Source: Diospyros lotus (Eukaryota; Streptophyta; Magnoliopsida; Ericales; Ebenaceae). From it: a stretch of DNA of 64,000 nt. Under the pieces are notes generated by a model. The model saw nothing but the letters and a program-made list of their open reading frames with translations, was not told the DNA's origin and made no database searches. The DNA lies in NCBI RefSeq assembly GCF_014633365.1, contig NC_068349.1, positions 24,318,753 through 24,382,752 on the forward strand, given 5' to 3'. Position 1 is the first letter of the stretch. Every line of letters begins with the position of its first letter. Of this stretch, positions 47,344 through 60,318 are shown one piece after another. The translations under genes and the position numbers were made by a program.

Positions 47344-48592
47344 TGATAGCATGCATATTTATGCTATATTTTGGCATTTCACCTCAGTCTTATTACGCCA
47401 TTTGAAGTAATTTTCGCTGATCTTTCATGGTTTCTATTTTATTATACTTCAAATTGTCCTTACACTATTTTCTATCTTACTTCTATGGATCCAAGCTTGC
47501 TTAGCTTTAGGGAATATTGGATGGGCTAGAGAAGCAGCTGGAAAAGACTTGAAGTGGCTCATTTCAGACTTCATGAGGGTAGGCCGGCCTTGGGCAATTG
47601 TGGAACTCATCTAAAGGAGCTTGGGCTCACTTTCAAGGAGCAGATTTGGGCTGCTCGATTTTGTTGTTTTGGGCTCACTTATCTCTCTTCTGTTTCTTCT
47701 CTTTTCTGTTGGACTAGGCCCAACCCTAGCCTTCCTAGCTCTTCCTTTCTTAGCCATGTATTTAAGGCCTCTTAGCACTTATTTCCAAGGGGGAGGAGAA
47801 AAGAGAGAAGATTCTAGCCGTTTTTCTTGTTGTTAGCATTTTTCTATTTTCTTCATTTTGTCTCCATTTTGTCTTCCTTGCTGTAATGAAAGGCTAGAGC
47901 TATTGTGATTGGTTGTGTATCTTGAACCCGTGTGGAATCTGAGTCCCGGATGAGCTGTAAAAACCTGGTTTGTTTGTTTTAATCTTATTCATTTCCATTT
48001 GGTTTAGTTTGAGTAGATTTTTGAATGCATGGAGTTCATGGCAGGTTTGTGTGAATTTGCATGGATTCATTTTCTGTTAAATGCTTAAGAGAACAGAGTG
48101 TTGTAGCCGGTTGGTATAACATCTCGGAAATGAATATAATGTGCTTGAATGGTTGTTCTTGCATAGCTCCGGATGGGTTGAATAGAGAGTGAATGGTTGC
48201 ATTTTGTTTATAAGAGATTTTTGTATTCATTTTGTTGTTCCAATCATTCTAATCCTTGGGCGGTTGTTGGGGATGCTTTAAGTTTGATATCCGGAGATTA
48301 AAACATCTAACAAGCCAAGATTTATAGGTTGGACGAGGAAGATTTCACAGAGGGGACAAATACACAGCTGGTTGCATTTTATTTACTGATTTTCATCTAT
48401 CCTTGTCTTTCTGTTTTGTTACTTAGTTTTCTGTCAAACCCCCCCTAAACAAACTGTTGTTTATATTGGTTCTCCTTGTTGGTAGAAGAAAGTGAGGCTC
48501 CTTGTGAGAGACGACCTAGGGTGCACTTTGCTGCAAACTAGAGAAGAGATACATAGATATCTAATCTGGGGTGGTTCAACAGCCGCCAGCCA
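47344..48592 (+). repeat. 3' LTR of Athila copy 1
   Basis: It begins TGATAGCATGC and ends CGCCAGCCA, followed by the AGATG duplication. It aligns with 36513-37762 with about 25 substitutions by eye. Confidence 0.93.
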
Positions 48593-48597
48593 AGATG

Positions 48598-49205
48598 ATA
48601 TACCGTAAGAGATATACGGGTCGAGCAAAGAAGAGTCAAAGGCCCAAGTGTGGGTGTCGATATCAGGAACTCGAATGTGGAAATTTGAGGGTTTAAGAGG
48701 CATTCTAAAGATAAGAGTTCCTAGTGATTGAAGTGTTGAGGCTCGTGTGGGGACACGAAGCCGAATCATGACAAGAGTCATGAAAGGGCCTGGAGTGCTT
48801 GAGGTATAGCTAATCCGGGAAGGGGTTAGTGGCTTATCCCTGTGTTGGGGAGATGTTCAAGCATGTGTGAGGAAATGAAGTTGTTCCCTTAGAGATGGTG
48901 TGCTAAGGGTTGTGTACTTGTGATAGAGTGAGCTAAAGTGGAAATTAGCTCGAAGCTCAAGGAAATGAGTCGTCAACGGGTTGTATGACGAGCTCTGGGA
49001 AGGGAGTAAGCTAAAGTGGCTTGTAGAGAGGCTCCAAGTGGAGCGAGCATGTGAAGCATATTCTTGTCATGGCTAGGGTAGGCGTGACGTAGGTAACTTA
49101 CAGAAAGACTCCGAGGAGAGTCGGGTGTGAATAATGCGTAAGGGATGCATATGGTGCTATGTGATTGTATTACTATGGCAACCCTGGAGGGGATGTGTCT
49201 AAGGT
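48598..49205 (+). other. Internal DNA of the LARD-like element, second segment
   Basis: It continues directly from 36512 once copy 1 and one duplication are removed. No coding frame or conserved motif is seen; the sequence is G/A-rich on the plus strand. Confidence 0.5.
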
Positions 49206-49211
49206 GGGTGA

Positions 49212-51289
49212 TTGATGTTAAAAAAATGCAATATTTGTTATGTTTTTATTACCTCCTAACCCATTTGATCGACTTAAAATCTCCAGAATTGCTTGTTGCA
49301 GCTCAAAAGAAGGAAAAGAGATGAAAGAATGACTCATACTCTCCAAAAGCATGATTGAAAGAGGAATAAAAAGTCAAGAAATAAAGGTGTCCTAATGAAA
49401 GTCAAAGCAATTCGAATAAGTCTCCAAAGGTATTCAAATATGGAGCAAAACAGAAGAAAGCTGCTCAAACATTCGAATAAATCATTCAGACATTCGAATA
49501 TGCAAGATATTGGGTATGTATTCAGATGAGCTTGTCCTAATTCGAATAAGAAGTAACAAAAATCAAGATCTCCAGATTGTGCATATTCGAATGAGATCCA
49601 AGTCATTCGAATGAGCCGAGCATAAGAAGAAATTCGGATGAGCATAATCGTTTGGAAGCAGTGAAGACATATTCGAATGAGATCCAAGTCATTCGAATGA
49701 GCCGAGCATAAGAAGAAATTCGGATGAGCATAATCGTTTGGAAGCAGTGAAGACATATTCGAATGAGATCCAATTCATTCGAATGAAGTTGAAGAAGAAA
49801 GGAAATCTATTCGAATGAAGGCTGAGTAATTCGAATGAGAAGCAACCCAAGGAACTCCATATTCGAATGCTCTCCAGGTCATCCGAATGCAATGAAGAAG
49901 TCAAGAGAAAAATTAGAAATTCATTCGAATGAAAGTACTGTTGCATTCGAATGACCGAGAAAATCGACGTGTAAGGAACAGTAAATCATGAAATTCATTC
50001 GAATAGGACTAAAATTCATTCGAATGAGCCGGTCAGCCAAAAGAAACTCAGCAAGCATTCGAATGTCTCTGCTAGTCATTCGAATGAGCAGCCGAACAAA
50101 AATTCTGACATGCGCAAATACACGCGGTGGCTCTACGGTAAATTCAACCAACTTTTTAAACAACTTTTCAACAAATGGTCCCCACTTCCATGCGCCAAAA
50201 GCTTAAAAAGGGACCAACATTCTTTGGAATCAAGAGTTGACGAGTGCAGAAGATACTAAGAAAACAATACAAGAAAGAAGAAGATCTTTTTGAAAGCAGG
50301 GATTTTTCTTTTCCTTTTGTCTGTTTCTCCTATTTTTTGTTCTTGTCTGTATTTCTTTCTTTGATATAGCACTTCAGTTACACTAGTTGTTCTTGCAAAA
50401 TCTTAGCTCTGTATTACAAGTTCATTTTAATTTCTGCTTCATGTTGTAGTTCGTTTCAGCAATCAATACAGCAGTAGTTTACCAAGTTCTTATTTGTTGT
50501 CTCAGTTATTTCCTTTACGAATTATGTATTCATCTATAGAGATTAGTTTTAGTCGTGCACTTCCTATGAAGATGTGTGGCTAATTCGATTCTTGGGTTAA
50601 GGCAAAGATGGTGCCCAAAGCCACTGATGAATCAATATAACAGAACTTCATATGTCAAAGTAACAAAAGCAAAAGCAGTTTGGGAAATATTATTAACGAA
50701 AACCTCAGGCTTGGATTGGTTCGTACGCCTAACCTAGAGTCTCCATGCCATGTATGGAGGCTGCTTGACCTGGAAACGTTCTCATACCCAAGCCCCGAGC
50801 ACTTATTTTGTCAAAACATTATTTATACACTGATTTATGATAGCTTCTTACCATAGAGTCTCCATGTCATGTATGGAGGTTGCTTGAACAAAGAGTTATC
50901 ATCATCTTAGTAGTACATTTAATGGTTGAAAACCCAAGCTATTTGAGCTGCTAGTTACATCACAGAAAGCTATATGGTGAATCAGTTGGGTTTGGCATCA
51001 GATTTGTCTTGACCCAAGATCTATCCATTTCCAGATTACAGTTATATCACATTTAGTTTGATCTCATTTCATTATTCTGTTAATCAAAAGAACTGGTGTG
51101 GTTATCTCCTTCCATGAGTAATCTCCCTGTGAGTCGACCCGGTCTTGCCCGGAAAAATTACATATAAATTTTCTGCTACAATCACACTTGTGCACTGGCG
51201 AGTCTAAACGCCTCATCCTATCTGTGAACATAATTAGTTGCTAAATCAGCTGAATTGGTGAAAGAAAAATACAAAAAGTGACAAATGCA
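49212..51289 (+). mobile_element. Probable solo LTR with many ATTCGAATG motifs
   Basis: GGGTGA occurs on both sides (49206-49211 and 51290-51295), and the flanks join sensibly as continuous host DNA. The segment starts TTGATGTTAAAA rather than a clean TG and ends AAATGCA. The stretch CTCCCTGTGAGTCGACCCGG (about 51124-51143) is of the kind found near the 3' end of many plant gypsy LTRs. The left third carries dozens of ATTCGAATG-like words and an 86-bp tandem duplication (from about 49583). There is no coding capacity. The ends are less certain than for the other elements. Confidence 0.5.
49583..49760. repeat. 86-bp tandem duplication within the ATTCGAATG-rich segment
   Basis: Two essentially identical units, each starting CATATTCGAATGAGATCC, lie end to end, followed by the opening of a third unit. 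Each unit contains two ATTCGAATG words and one ATTCGGATG. Confidence 0.85.
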
Positions 51290-51295
51290 GGGTGA

Positions 51296-51826
51296 GTGAT
51301 GCAGCAGTGGGTGGACCTTAGTTGGGTCATGTTGAATCAAAACCCATCCTAAGGAAGGATAAATGGGGTAAATGGACCCTAGCGGGTGTTTGCATGAGAT
51401 GGAAATCCCAAGTGAGTCGAGCTAGAATCCAGGGGAATCCAGATTTGGGATAAAGGAGTTGAGCATGTGTAGATATGCATGTGAGAGACATTGGGTTAGA
51501 AGTCCTAGTTGTGAAAGGCTAAGTGACTGTTCATGTGATTGATGGATGAGGGGCCAATCTAAACTCTCATTGACGCTTGGGGTCAGGCGGGACGCCTAAG
51601 GTCGGGAGATGAGAGGTGAATAGACCCTCATTATGATGCTTGGGGTCGGGATGACGCCTAAGGTCACGAGATCCTTGATGGGAGACGCAGAGGTCACCCA
51701 ATGAAGGGTACGAATGGTGTGTGGGCCGAGGGTAGTGAATTGTGGCAACAGGACATCCGTGGGCTATGCGCGCACAAGAAATGCCAACTTTGGATGTCAA
51801 GTGGGTAGGGGCATGGTGAGCAAGGT
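51296..51826 (+). other. Internal DNA of the LARD-like element, third segment
   Basis: Non-coding. It contains a near-duplicate word pair GCTTGGGGTC followed by GACGCCTAAGGTC at about 51576-51605 and 51639-51666. No gene is seen. Confidence 0.5.
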
Positions 51827-51831
51827 GGAAG

Positions 51832-53010
51832 TGATAGCATGCATATTTATACCATATTTTGGCATTTCACCACATTCTTATTAGGCCATTTGAAGCAATT
51901 TTTGCTGATATTTCATTGTTTCTATTTTATTATGCTTCAAATTGTCCTTACACACTATTTTCTATCTTACCTCTACTCTATGGATCCAGGCTTTAGGGAA
52001 TATTGGATGGGCTAGAGAAGTGGCTCAACTAAAGGAGCTTTGGCTCAACTAAAGGAGCTTGGGCCTACTAAAGGAGCTTGGGCCTACTAAAGGAGCTTGG
52101 GCCTACTTTCAAGGAGCAGACTTGGGCTCACTTGTTTTCTGTTGGGCTAGGCCCAACCCTAGCCTCCCTAGCCTTTCCTTTCTTGGCCATGTATTTAAGG
52201 CCTCTTAGCATTAATTTTCAGAATATCATCATATAGATAGAGAGGAGAAAATAGAGAGGATTCTGCCCGTTTTTGTTGTTGTAGCACTTTCCTGTTTTTT
52301 ACATCTTTTGTTCCATTTTGTTTTCCTTTCTGTAATGATAGGCTAGAGCATTTGTAACCGGTTGTGTGTCTTGAATCCATGTGGAATTTGAGTCCCGGAT
52401 GAGCTGCAAGAATCTGGTTTGTTGTTTGTTTCTTATTCATTTCTATTTGGTTTAGTTTGAGCAGATTTGTGAATGCATGGAGTTCATGGCAGGTTTGTGT
52501 GAATTTGCATGGTTTCATATTCTGTTAAGTGCTTAAGAGAACAGAATGTTATAGCCGGTTGGTATAACATCTCGGAAATGAATATTATGTGCTTGAACGG
52601 TTGTTCTTGCATAGGTCCGGATAGGTTGAATAGAGAGTGAATGGTTGCATTTTGTTTACAAGAGATTTCTGTATCCATTTTGTTGTTCCAATCATTCTAA
52701 TCCTTGGACGGTTGTTGGGGATACTTTGAGTTTGTTTTCCGGAGATCAAAGCATCTAGCAAACCAAGATATATAGAGTGGACAAGGAAGATTTCACATAG
52801 GAGACAAATACACAGCCGGTTGCACTCCTCTTATTGATTTTTCATCCATCTTCATCTTTCTGTTTTGCCAATTAGTTTTCTGTCAAAACAACCCCCCCCT
52901 AAAAAAACTGTTATTGGTATTGGTTTTCTTTGTTGGTAGAAGAAGGTGAGGCTCCTTGTGAGAGATGACCTATTGGTTCTCTAATTCTGGAGCGGTTCGA
53001 TAGCCGGTCA
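51832..53010 (+). repeat. 5' LTR of Athila copy 2
   Basis: It begins TGATAGCATGCATATTTATA and ends AGCCGGTCA. It contains tandem words around CTAAAGGAGCTTGGGC (about 52028-52100) and a TATA-like TATTTAAGG (52192-52200). It lacks about 36 bp near its 3' end that the other LTR retains (52970-52980). Confidence 0.93.
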
Positions 53011-53016
53011 GAATTT

Positions 53017-53034
53017 TGGCGCCGTTGCCGGGGA
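53017..53034 (+). other. Primer binding site of Athila copy 2
   Basis: TGGCGCCGTTGCCGGGGA, six bases after the LTR, is the classic Athila/Tat-group Asp-tRNA-type primer site. Confidence 0.9.
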
Positions 53035-54303
53035 GCCAAGTTTTTTCTTCTAAAAACATAGAGGACCGACCCTATTCTCTGTTTGTTTTGTTTTCTTGTT
53101 CGAGTGTTTTCTCTATTTTGTGTTCTTGGTGAAGAGAAATTCTGTTCTGTTCTTGAGATGAACTGATAGCAAGCAGCAACAGAGAAGCCTCATTTGCCTT
53201 TTCGATCTTCTTTTTGTTTGTGTGTATTTTCCTTTTATGTTTTCTCCTTTTTGGAATCATTTTTGAACCAAGAAGTGGCTGTTGGAGAGGGCTGCACAAC
53301 CTGAACAACTGAAAAAGCAACCCTGCAGCAACTGAAAAAGCAAAACACCTGCAGTCCTTCTCTGATTTTTCAGTATCACACCTTGTTTGTGTCCTTCTCT
53401 GGTCTTCATGTGCTCTGATAGGCACTGAAAAGCAAGCTTACACAGCAAGGGGAGACAACCCTGCAACAGATCAGGAGCATAACTATTTTTAGAATGCTCT
53501 GAATCCTACTTTTCTGCCTCTGACAGCAGATCACCTGACCAAGAGGATATTCCATTTTTCTTTCTCACATTTTTCTTTTATTTTCTCTTTTAACACTCCA
53601 TTCAACGTTGTCTTTACCTTCCACACTAATCTCCCTTTTCGTTTGGCAGATAGGAATCAGCAGCTGCAACCAAAAGAAAGCAACCAGCAGCAGCCTTCCA
53701 TTCAGCAGCGGTTTTGACAACCTTCATGACAGATAGCATTATTTAAGGATTGAGCTCGAGATACCGGTGCTATCCTCTTCCTTTCTCATCCCTACTTGAT
53801 ATTCTTTCAAGTCCATATGCATCCCTTGATGTTTTCTTGCATTTAGAGTGGTCTTTGAGGCAAAATAGGAGCTGATTTGATAAGAAAACGATTTTGACAG
53901 TTACTGTTCACTGCTTCCTACTTTCTCCGATTGAGCTGATTTTTGGTGTCCAAAGAAAAGGGGGTGTGGGGATAAAGAGTCACTGTTTTTCAGTGAGGAG
54001 ACCCTTTTTTGGCCAAATTCCAACGTTTAGACCACTTTTTGGGCCATTTTGTGTTTCTCAGTGGCTAATTTGGTGTGGTTTTTAGTGTTTTTAGGTCCCT
54101 CAGTGTTTTTGTGTTGAAATTTTGTGAAAAATTGCATAAAAAAATCATCTAAGGGCTTATTGTTTGACCTGTTTTTGTGTTTTTGTGTTTGTGTGTTTTT
54201 GTTTTTGTGTTTTTGTTTTTGCTTGTGTGTTTTTGTTTGTGTTTCTGTGTTCTTGGTATGCATAGGCCATTTTGTGTGTTGTTTTTGTGCTGATCTCTAG
54301 TGC
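53035..54303 (+). other. Leader of Athila copy 2
   Basis: A T-rich untranslated leader before the gag ATG. A TTTTTGTG-type simple repeat fills about 54168-54245 and produces a spurious Lys/Thr/Asn-rich frame on the other strand. No gene is seen. Confidence 0.75.
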
Positions 54304-57300
54304 ATGACCAGGTCATCTAAGAAAACATTACTTGACTTGGATCTTGAATTAGAGAACACTCTTAGAAGGCAAGCTAGAGAGCTTAAGTCTCGGGATAGGA
54401 TTGACTCTAACAGTGCTTCTAATACTTCATCCGAACCTATTCCAGAATTCATCAATATGGCAGATAATGGCAATGAAAATAATGGTAATGGAAATAATGG
54501 AAATAATGGAAATCATGGAAATCATGGTAATGGAAATAATGGAAATAATGGTCATTTGGATGGTAGAACCATTAGAGAGCTGGCTGCACCTGATGTGCAT
54601 TACCAGCCCCTATGTATTCAATACCCACAGTTGGATGCTAACTTTGAACTAAAATCTGGACTAATCCACTTGTTGCCCAAGTTTCATGGTCTTGCAGGAG
54701 AGGATCCACACAAGCATCTGAAAGAATTTCATGTTGTTTGCTCAACCATGCGGCCACAAGGAGTAGATGAAGAGCAGATCAAGCTGAGAGCCTTCCCATT
54801 CTCACTTGATGGATCAGCCAAAGATTGGCTCTACTACCTGCCACCAGCTGCTATCACCAGCTGGGATGGATTGAAAAGGATCTTCCTGGAAAAATTCTTT
54901 CCAGCCTCCAGAACAGCATCAATAAGGAAGGAAATTTGTGGTATAAGGCAGATGAGTGGTGAGACTCTACATGAGTATTGGGAGAGGTTCAAGAAGTTGT
55001 GTTCCAGCTGCCCTCACCATCAGATAAGTGACCAACTCCTAATTCAATATCTCTATGAAGGTCTAATCCCCATGGACAGGTACTTGGTAGATGCTGCAAG
55101 TGGAGGAGCCTTGGCAGAGAAGACCCCAGCAGCTGCACAAGAGCTGATATCAAAGATGGCACAAAATGCCCAGCAGTTTGGCACCAGAATTAACACTCCT
55201 ACAAAAGCCATAAATGAAGTCAATGTGGCTGCCACTATGGACCAGCAAAGGATGGAAAACAAGCTTGAGGAATTGGCTTCCATGGTCAGGCAGTTAGCAT
55301 TAGAGAGAAAGCAACCCCAGCTTTGTGGCATTTGCTCCTTGCCATCCCATACAACAGACCAATGCCCACAGTTGCAAGAAAATAATGAGACATGTGCAGG
55401 CATTTTTCCTGGAAGACCATTCCAGCACCAGCAGCACAGCCAACCACAACCTTCCAATAGGTATGACCCATACTCAGCCACCTACAATCCAGGTTGGAGA
55501 GACCATCCGAACCTCAGATATGGCAGCCCTTCCAATCAACATGTGCACCAGCAGCCATACCACCAGAATCAACCATTTCAGCAGAGGTTCCATCCTTCAA
55601 TTTCAAGCAACCATACTCCACCACCAAGGCAGAATCAAGCCATGCAACAAGCACCACCATTACCCAAGTCAGAACCTACCTTAGATGATCTTGTCAAACA
55701 ACTAGCAGCCAATACACTCCAATTCCAACAGAAAACAGAAACCACCATTCAAAATTTGGAGACCCAAATAGGCCAGCTAGCCACAAACATCAATGAGTTA
55801 AGGAGTCAAGGTTCCGGGCAGCTTCCTTCACAACCAGTTGCCAATCCAAGGGGCAATGTTAGTGCCATCATGCTTCGAAGTGGGAAAGAAGTGATCATCC
55901 CAACCCCTCCACCATCATCAAACAAAGAGCAACATGTAGAGGAGCAGAATGTAGAGGGTAGCAAAGAGCAGCAACCCTCCTCAGTCCAAGAAGCCAAGCA
56001 ACCAAACTCCAGCTATCAAGAACAAGGAGAGTCTTCCAACATCCAGCCCCTACCATTCCCACATCGAGCAACACAAAACAAGAAAAGAGCAGAGGCCGAA
56101 GTGGATAAAGAGATTCTGGAAACATTCCAGAAAGTTGAAGTCAACATTCCCCTCCTTGAAGCCATTAGACAGATCCCCAAGTATGCAAAATTTCTCAAGG
56201 ATTTGTGTACTCACAAGAGGAAGCTTATGGGGAATGAGAAGATCAACCTTGGGAGAAATGTCTCTGCCCTTATCCAACCTACCATGCCAGCAAAGTGTAA
56301 AGATCCAGGGATGTTCTCCATTCCTTGTACTATAGGAGACATGCAATTTAGCAATGCTTTACTAGATTTAGGTGCATCCATTAATGTCATGCCTAACTCT
56401 ATTTATGCTTCATTGCAGTGTGGTCCTTTGAAGCCAACAGGAGTGGTTGTCCAACTAGCCAATAGAAGTACTGCACACCCCACTGGAGTCCTAGAAGATG
56501 TGCTAGTTAAGGTTAAGGATTTAATCTTTCCAGCAAATTTTTATGTTTTGAATATGGAAGATAACAGCACACTTGAGCATGCACCCTTGATCCTAGGGAG
56601 ACCATTCTTAAAAACTGCTAGAACTATTATCAATGTGCATGAGGGTACACTTTCCATGGAATTTGCTGGTAACACAATTAACTTCAAGATACTTGATGCC
56701 ATGAAATTCCCTGCTGAGGATCATTCCACTTTTCAAGTAAATAGAGTTGACCTGTTAGTGAATGAAGCATGTTCTGAGTCTTCTGATTTAATTGATAAAT
56801 TCCCCACTGTGCATGAGTTCCCAGATACGATTAATTGCACTAATTGTAGTGATGGAGAGAGTCAATGTGCTGCATGCTTAGAGATTGCTGAATTTTTGCA
56901 TAGACATGAGTTTGATTTTGATGCTAACATTTCCCAAGTGGAAGATAATGCTGCTAACCTTGTTGAGCAGGTTGATAGTGCCTTGGAGTTAGAGTTCCAG
57001 TCAAATAGATCAGCCCCCTCTTTGCAGCAGCCACCCACCATTCAGTGCAAGCCTTTGCCTCAGCACCTCAAGTATGCATTCTTGGAGAAAGATGAGAAGC
57101 TGCCAGTCATCATTGCAAACAACTTGCAGCCTGACCAAGAGAGAAAGTTGCTGGATGTGCTGAAAAATAATAAGAAAGCAATTGGGTGGACTTTAGCGGA
57201 CATAACTGGAATCAGCCCATCTGTTTGCATGCATCGTATTTTGTTGGAAGAAGGAGCAAAACCAGCAAGGCAGCCTCAAAGAAGACTTAACCCAACCATC

Positions 57301-59952
57301 CTTGATGTGGTAAAACAGGAGGTAAGTAAATTACTTGCAGCCGGCATTATTTACCCTATTTCTGACAGCAAGTGGGTGAGTCCCGTGCAGGTTGTTCCAA
57401 AAAAGACGGGCATCACGGTGGTCCCAAATGAGCACAATGAGCTCATCCCCATGAGAGTGCAGAACAGTTGGAGAGTCTGCATTGATTATAAAAAGCTGAA
57501 CCAAGCAACCAGAAAAGATCATTTCCCCCTCCCATTCATTGATCAGATGTTGGAGAGGTTGGCTGGTAAGTCACACTATTGTTTCCTTGACGGTTTTTCT
57601 GGATACTTTCAGATTTGCATAGCCCCAGAGGATCAAGAGAAGACCACCTTCACCTGCCCCTTTGGCACATTCGCTTATAGAAGAATGCCTTTCGGTCTAT
57701 GTAATGCTCCAGGTACCTTTCAGCGATGCATGGTAAGTATATTTTCAGATTTTATAGAGCATTGCATGGAAGTGTTCATGGATGATTTTTCAGTTTATGG
57801 CACTTCTTTTGATGATTGCTTGGTTAGCTTGGGTAGAGTCCTAGAGAGATGCATTGAAAAGAACCTTGTTTTAAATTTCGAAAAATGTCATTTCATGGTA
57901 GAACAAGGAATTGTTTTAGGGCATGTTCTGTCTAAGAAGGGTATAGAAGTGGATCGGTCTAAAGTTGATGTCATTGCTTCATTGCCTTACCCCACCTCTG
58001 TGAGAGAGGTGCGTTCTTTCCTTGGCCATGCAGGATTTTACAGGAGATTCATCAAGGATTTAAGCAAGATTGCACTTCCACTTTCCCACCTTCTCCAGAA
58101 AGAAGTGACCTTCCACTTTGATGAGCAGTGCAAGCGAGCATTCGAGGAACTGAAGAGTCGATTGATTTCTCCACCCATCATACAGCCACCCGACTGGGAG
58201 TTGCCCTTCGAGCTGATGTGCGACGCCTCCAACTTTGCAGTGGGCGCCGTCCTTTCACAACGTGTGGAGAAGAAGTCACATGTCATTGCCTATGCCTCGC
58301 ACACCTTGGATGCTGCTCAAGCAAACTACACCACGACTGAGAAGGAGCTTTTAGCTATTGTGTTTGCTTTAGATAAATTTCGCTCCTATCTTCTGGGTTC
58401 TAATGTTGTCGTGTTTTCTGACCATGCAGCCCTAAAATACTTATTGAAGAAGCCCGATGCTAAGCCCCGGTTGATACGGTGGATGCTCCTACTTCAGGAG
58501 TTCAATGTGGAGATAAAAGATAAGAGTGGGGCCGAGAACCTAGTAGCTGATCATTTGAGTCGGGTCCCTCCTTCTTCAGATTCCACAGTCATGGACTCCC
58601 AGCCTATCAGGGATGATTTCCCAGATGAGTTATTATACCACATTCATGGTGTTGAGCCCTGGTATGCTGATTTGGTAAATTATTTAGTTGCTTCTGAATT
58701 ACCTGCATATTTTAAGAAGGAACAGCTAAATAAATTTAAGAGTCAGGCTCGGTATTATGTGTGGGATGATCCCTATCTGTGGCGCATGTGTAGTGACCAG
58801 GTCATTAGGAGATGTGTGCCTAACCATGAGTTTGCATCTGTCTTAAATTTTTGTCACACACTTGCATGTGGTGGTCACTTTGGTCCCCAATGTACAGCTA
58901 GGAAAGTCCTAGATTCTGGATTATATTGGCCTTCACTCTTTAAGGATTCATATGAGTTCTGTAAGAATTGCACACGTTGTCAACACACAGGCACTATATC
59001 ACGTAGGAATGAAATGCCTCAACAACCCTTATTGTTTTGTGAAATCTTTGATGTTTGGGGCATTGACTTCATGGGTCCATTTCCTGTGTCATTTGGTTAT
59101 TTGTACATTCTGTTAGCTGTGGATTATGTTTCTAAGTGGGTGGAAGCTAAAGCCACCAGGACTGATGATGCTTCTGTGGTTGCAGATTTTGTTCGTTCTC
59201 ACATCTTTTGCAGGTTTGGCATGCCTAAGGCCATCATCAGCGACCAAGGATCCCACTTTTGCAACAGAAAGATGGACACCCTACTTCGTAAGTATGGGGT
59301 AATACACAAAGTGGCGACTCCTTATCATCCACAGACTAATGGGCAAGCTGAAGTCTCAAATAGGGAAATCAAGCAGATTTTGGAGAAGACTGTCCAGCCC
59401 AATAGGAAAGACTGGAGCACGAGATTAGAAGATGCACTTTGGGCCTACCGCACGGCCTATAAAACCCCCATCGGCATGTCCCCTTATAGGTTGGTTTTTG
59501 GAAAAGCGTGTCACTTCCCGGTGGAGGTGGAGCATAAGGCATATTGGGCGGTGAAGCAATGCAATATGGACATCAGTCAATCGGGGTCCCAAAGAAAGCT
59601 CCAACTTCAAGAGCTTGAGGAGATTAGGATGGACGCATATGAGAACTCACGCATCTACAAGGAGAAGACCAAGGCTGTGCATGACAAGCTTATTGTGAAG
59701 AAGACATTCGAAGTTGGCCAGAAAGTTCTGCTATACAATTCCCGTCTCAAGTTGATGCCCGATAAGTTACGTTCTCGTTGGACTGGTCCTTTCATAGTTA
59801 TTCATGTTTTTCCCTTTGGTGCAGTTGCAATCAAGGACGAGTCCAATGCAAAGCAATTCACAGTGAACGGGCAGCGGCTTAAGCCATTCTACGAGAGCTT
59901 TCAGGAGCATATTGTGGAGGAGCTGCATCTCCTCAACGCCACCTACATTTGA
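54304..59952 (+). CDS. Athila-type gag-pol polyprotein, intact, 1882 aa
   Basis: One uninterrupted frame carries all catalytic modules of a Ty3/gypsy element. Gag spans about 1-500, with an Asn/Gly-rich stretch near 58-84 and a zinc knuckle [14 protein letters not shown] (341-354, CX2CX4HX4C). The aspartic protease has [12 protein letters not shown], catalytic D688. Reverse transcriptase (about 1000-1190) has LDGFSGYFQ and FMDD with D1160/D1161. RNase H begins around the [15 protein letters not shown] motif (about 1305) with [12 protein letters not shown] and [10 protein letters not shown]. Integrase has an HHCC zinc region ([12 protein letters not shown] to CKNCTRCQ, about 1516-1560) and a D,D,E core in WGIDFMGPF (about 1587), SDQGSHF (about 1645) and SNREIKQIL (about 1688). 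The gypsy order (RT before integrase) is clear. No chromodomain or envelope frame follows. The product would form virus-like particles and copy and integrate the element. ATG 54304 is the first in frame and matches copy 1. Confidence 0.97.
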   Translation: MTRSSKKTLLDLDLELENTLRRQARELKSRDRIDSNSASNTSSEPIPEFINMADNGNENNGNGNNGNNGNHGNHGNGNNGNNGHLDGRTIRELAAPDVHYQPLCIQYPQLDANFELKSGLIHLLPKFHGLAGEDPHKHLKEFHVVCSTMRPQGVDEEQIKLRAFPFSLDGSAKDWLYYLPPAAITSWDGLKRIFLEKFFPASRTASIRKEICGIRQMSGETLHEYWERFKKLCSSCPHHQISDQLLIQYLYEGLIPMDRYLVDAASGGALAEKTPAAAQELISKMAQNAQQFGTRINTPTKAINEVNVAATMDQQRMENKLEELASMVRQLALERKQPQLCGICSLPSHTTDQCPQLQENNETCAGIFPGRPFQHQQHSQPQPSNRYDPYSATYNPGWRDHPNLRYGSPSNQHVHQQPYHQNQPFQQRFHPSISSNHTPPPRQNQAMQQAPPLPKSEPTLDDLVKQLAANTLQFQQKTETTIQNLETQIGQLATNINELRSQGSGQLPSQPVANPRGNVSAIMLRSGKEVIIPTPPPSSNKEQHVEEQNVEGSKEQQPSSVQEAKQPNSSYQEQGESSNIQPLPFPHRATQNKKRAEAEVDKEILETFQKVEVNIPLLEAIRQIPKYAKFLKDLCTHKRKLMGNEKINLGRNVSALIQPTMPAKCKDPGMFSIPCTIGDMQFSNALLDLGASINVMPNSIYASLQCGPLKPTGVVVQLANRSTAHPTGVLEDVLVKVKDLIFPANFYVLNMEDNSTLEHAPLILGRPFLKTARTIINVHEGTLSMEFAGNTINFKILDAMKFPAEDHSTFQVNRVDLLVNEACSESSDLIDKFPTVHEFPDTINCTNCSDGESQCAACLEIAEFLHRHEFDFDANISQVEDNAANLVEQVDSALELEFQSNRSAPSLQQPPTIQCKPLPQHLKYAFLEKDEKLPVIIANNLQPDQERKLLDVLKNNKKAIGWTLADITGISPSVCMHRILLEEGAKPARQPQRRLNPTILDVVKQEVSKLLAAGIIYPISDSKWVSPVQVVPKKTGITVVPNEHNELIPMRVQNSWRVCIDYKKLNQATRKDHFPLPFIDQMLERLAGKSHYCFLDGFSGYFQICIAPEDQEKTTFTCPFGTFAYRRMPFGLCNAPGTFQRCMVSIFSDFIEHCMEVFMDDFSVYGTSFDDCLVSLGRVLERCIEKNLVLNFEKCHFMVEQGIVLGHVLSKKGIEVDRSKVDVIASLPYPTSVREVRSFLGHAGFYRRFIKDLSKIALPLSHLLQKEVTFHFDEQCKRAFEELKSRLISPPIIQPPDWELPFELMCDASNFAVGAVLSQRVEKKSHVIAYASHTLDAAQANYTTTEKELLAIVFALDKFRSYLLGSNVVVFSDHAALKYLLKKPDAKPRLIRWMLLLQEFNVEIKDKSGAENLVADHLSRVPPSSDSTVMDSQPIRDDFPDELLYHIHGVEPWYADLVNYLVASELPAYFKKEQLNKFKSQARYYVWDDPYLWRMCSDQVIRRCVPNHEFASVLNFCHTLACGGHFGPQCTARKVLDSGLYWPSLFKDSYEFCKNCTRCQHTGTISRRNEMPQQPLLFCEIFDVWGIDFMGPFPVSFGYLYILLAVDYVSKWVEAKATRTDDASVVADFVRSHIFCRFGMPKAIISDQGSHFCNRKMDTLLRKYGVIHKVATPYHPQTNGQAEVSNREIKQILEKTVQPNRKDWSTRLEDALWAYRTAYKTPIGMSPYRLVFGKACHFPVEVEHKAYWAVKQCNMDISQSGSQRKLQLQELEEIRMDAYENSRIYKEKTKAVHDKLIVKKTFEVGQKVLLYNSRLKLMPDKLRSRWTGPFIVIHVFPFGAVAIKDESNAKQFTVNGQRLKPFYESFQEHIVEELHLLNATYI

Positions 59953-60285
59953 TACATCAGGCTGTTTCTCTCTCCCTAGTATTTTACATTTACTTGTCTT
60001 ATTCTTGATTGGAATTGCATGTTTACATTGAGGGCAATGTAAAGTCTAAGTGTGGGGGGAGGCAGCATTCTTATTTTGGCAACATTTTCTTTATCTTTTC
60101 ATATTTCTTTTTCCTTGGGTTTAGTTGAGTTTGTTTTGCGTGGAAATGCAAGTTAAGCAATTAAGTCTAAAAGAACCCATCATGATTAGAACTTCGATCT
60201 TATCTTCCTTAATTTCGAGTGACTTGGCAATGAGTTTAATTTGATAGATTGATTGGGTAGTCTACAGCCATGTGGAATTTGAGTC

Positions 60286-60318
<33 letters not shown>

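Larger units (their letters stand above)
36513..48592 (+). mobile_element. Athila-type Ty3/gypsy retrotransposon, copy 1, decayed
   Basis: A 12.08-kb element flanked by a perfect AGATG duplication (36508-36512 and 48593-48597). The LTRs are about 1.25 kb, starting TGATAGCATGC and ending CAGCCA. The primer site resembles TGGCGCCGTTGCCGGGGA, the plant Athila/Tat type. Gag-pol is full length but carries many stops. It also carries a nested 1.37-kb solo LTR in its 3' non-coding region. It is closely related to copy 2 at 51832-62375. The LTRs differ at roughly 25 positions by eye, so it is older than copy 2. Confidence 0.93.

Noticed and set aside
49582..50100. CRISPR-like array suggested by repeated ATTCGAATG words
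   Set aside because: Spacing is irregular, there is no constant repeat of suitable length, and the setting is a plant LTR.
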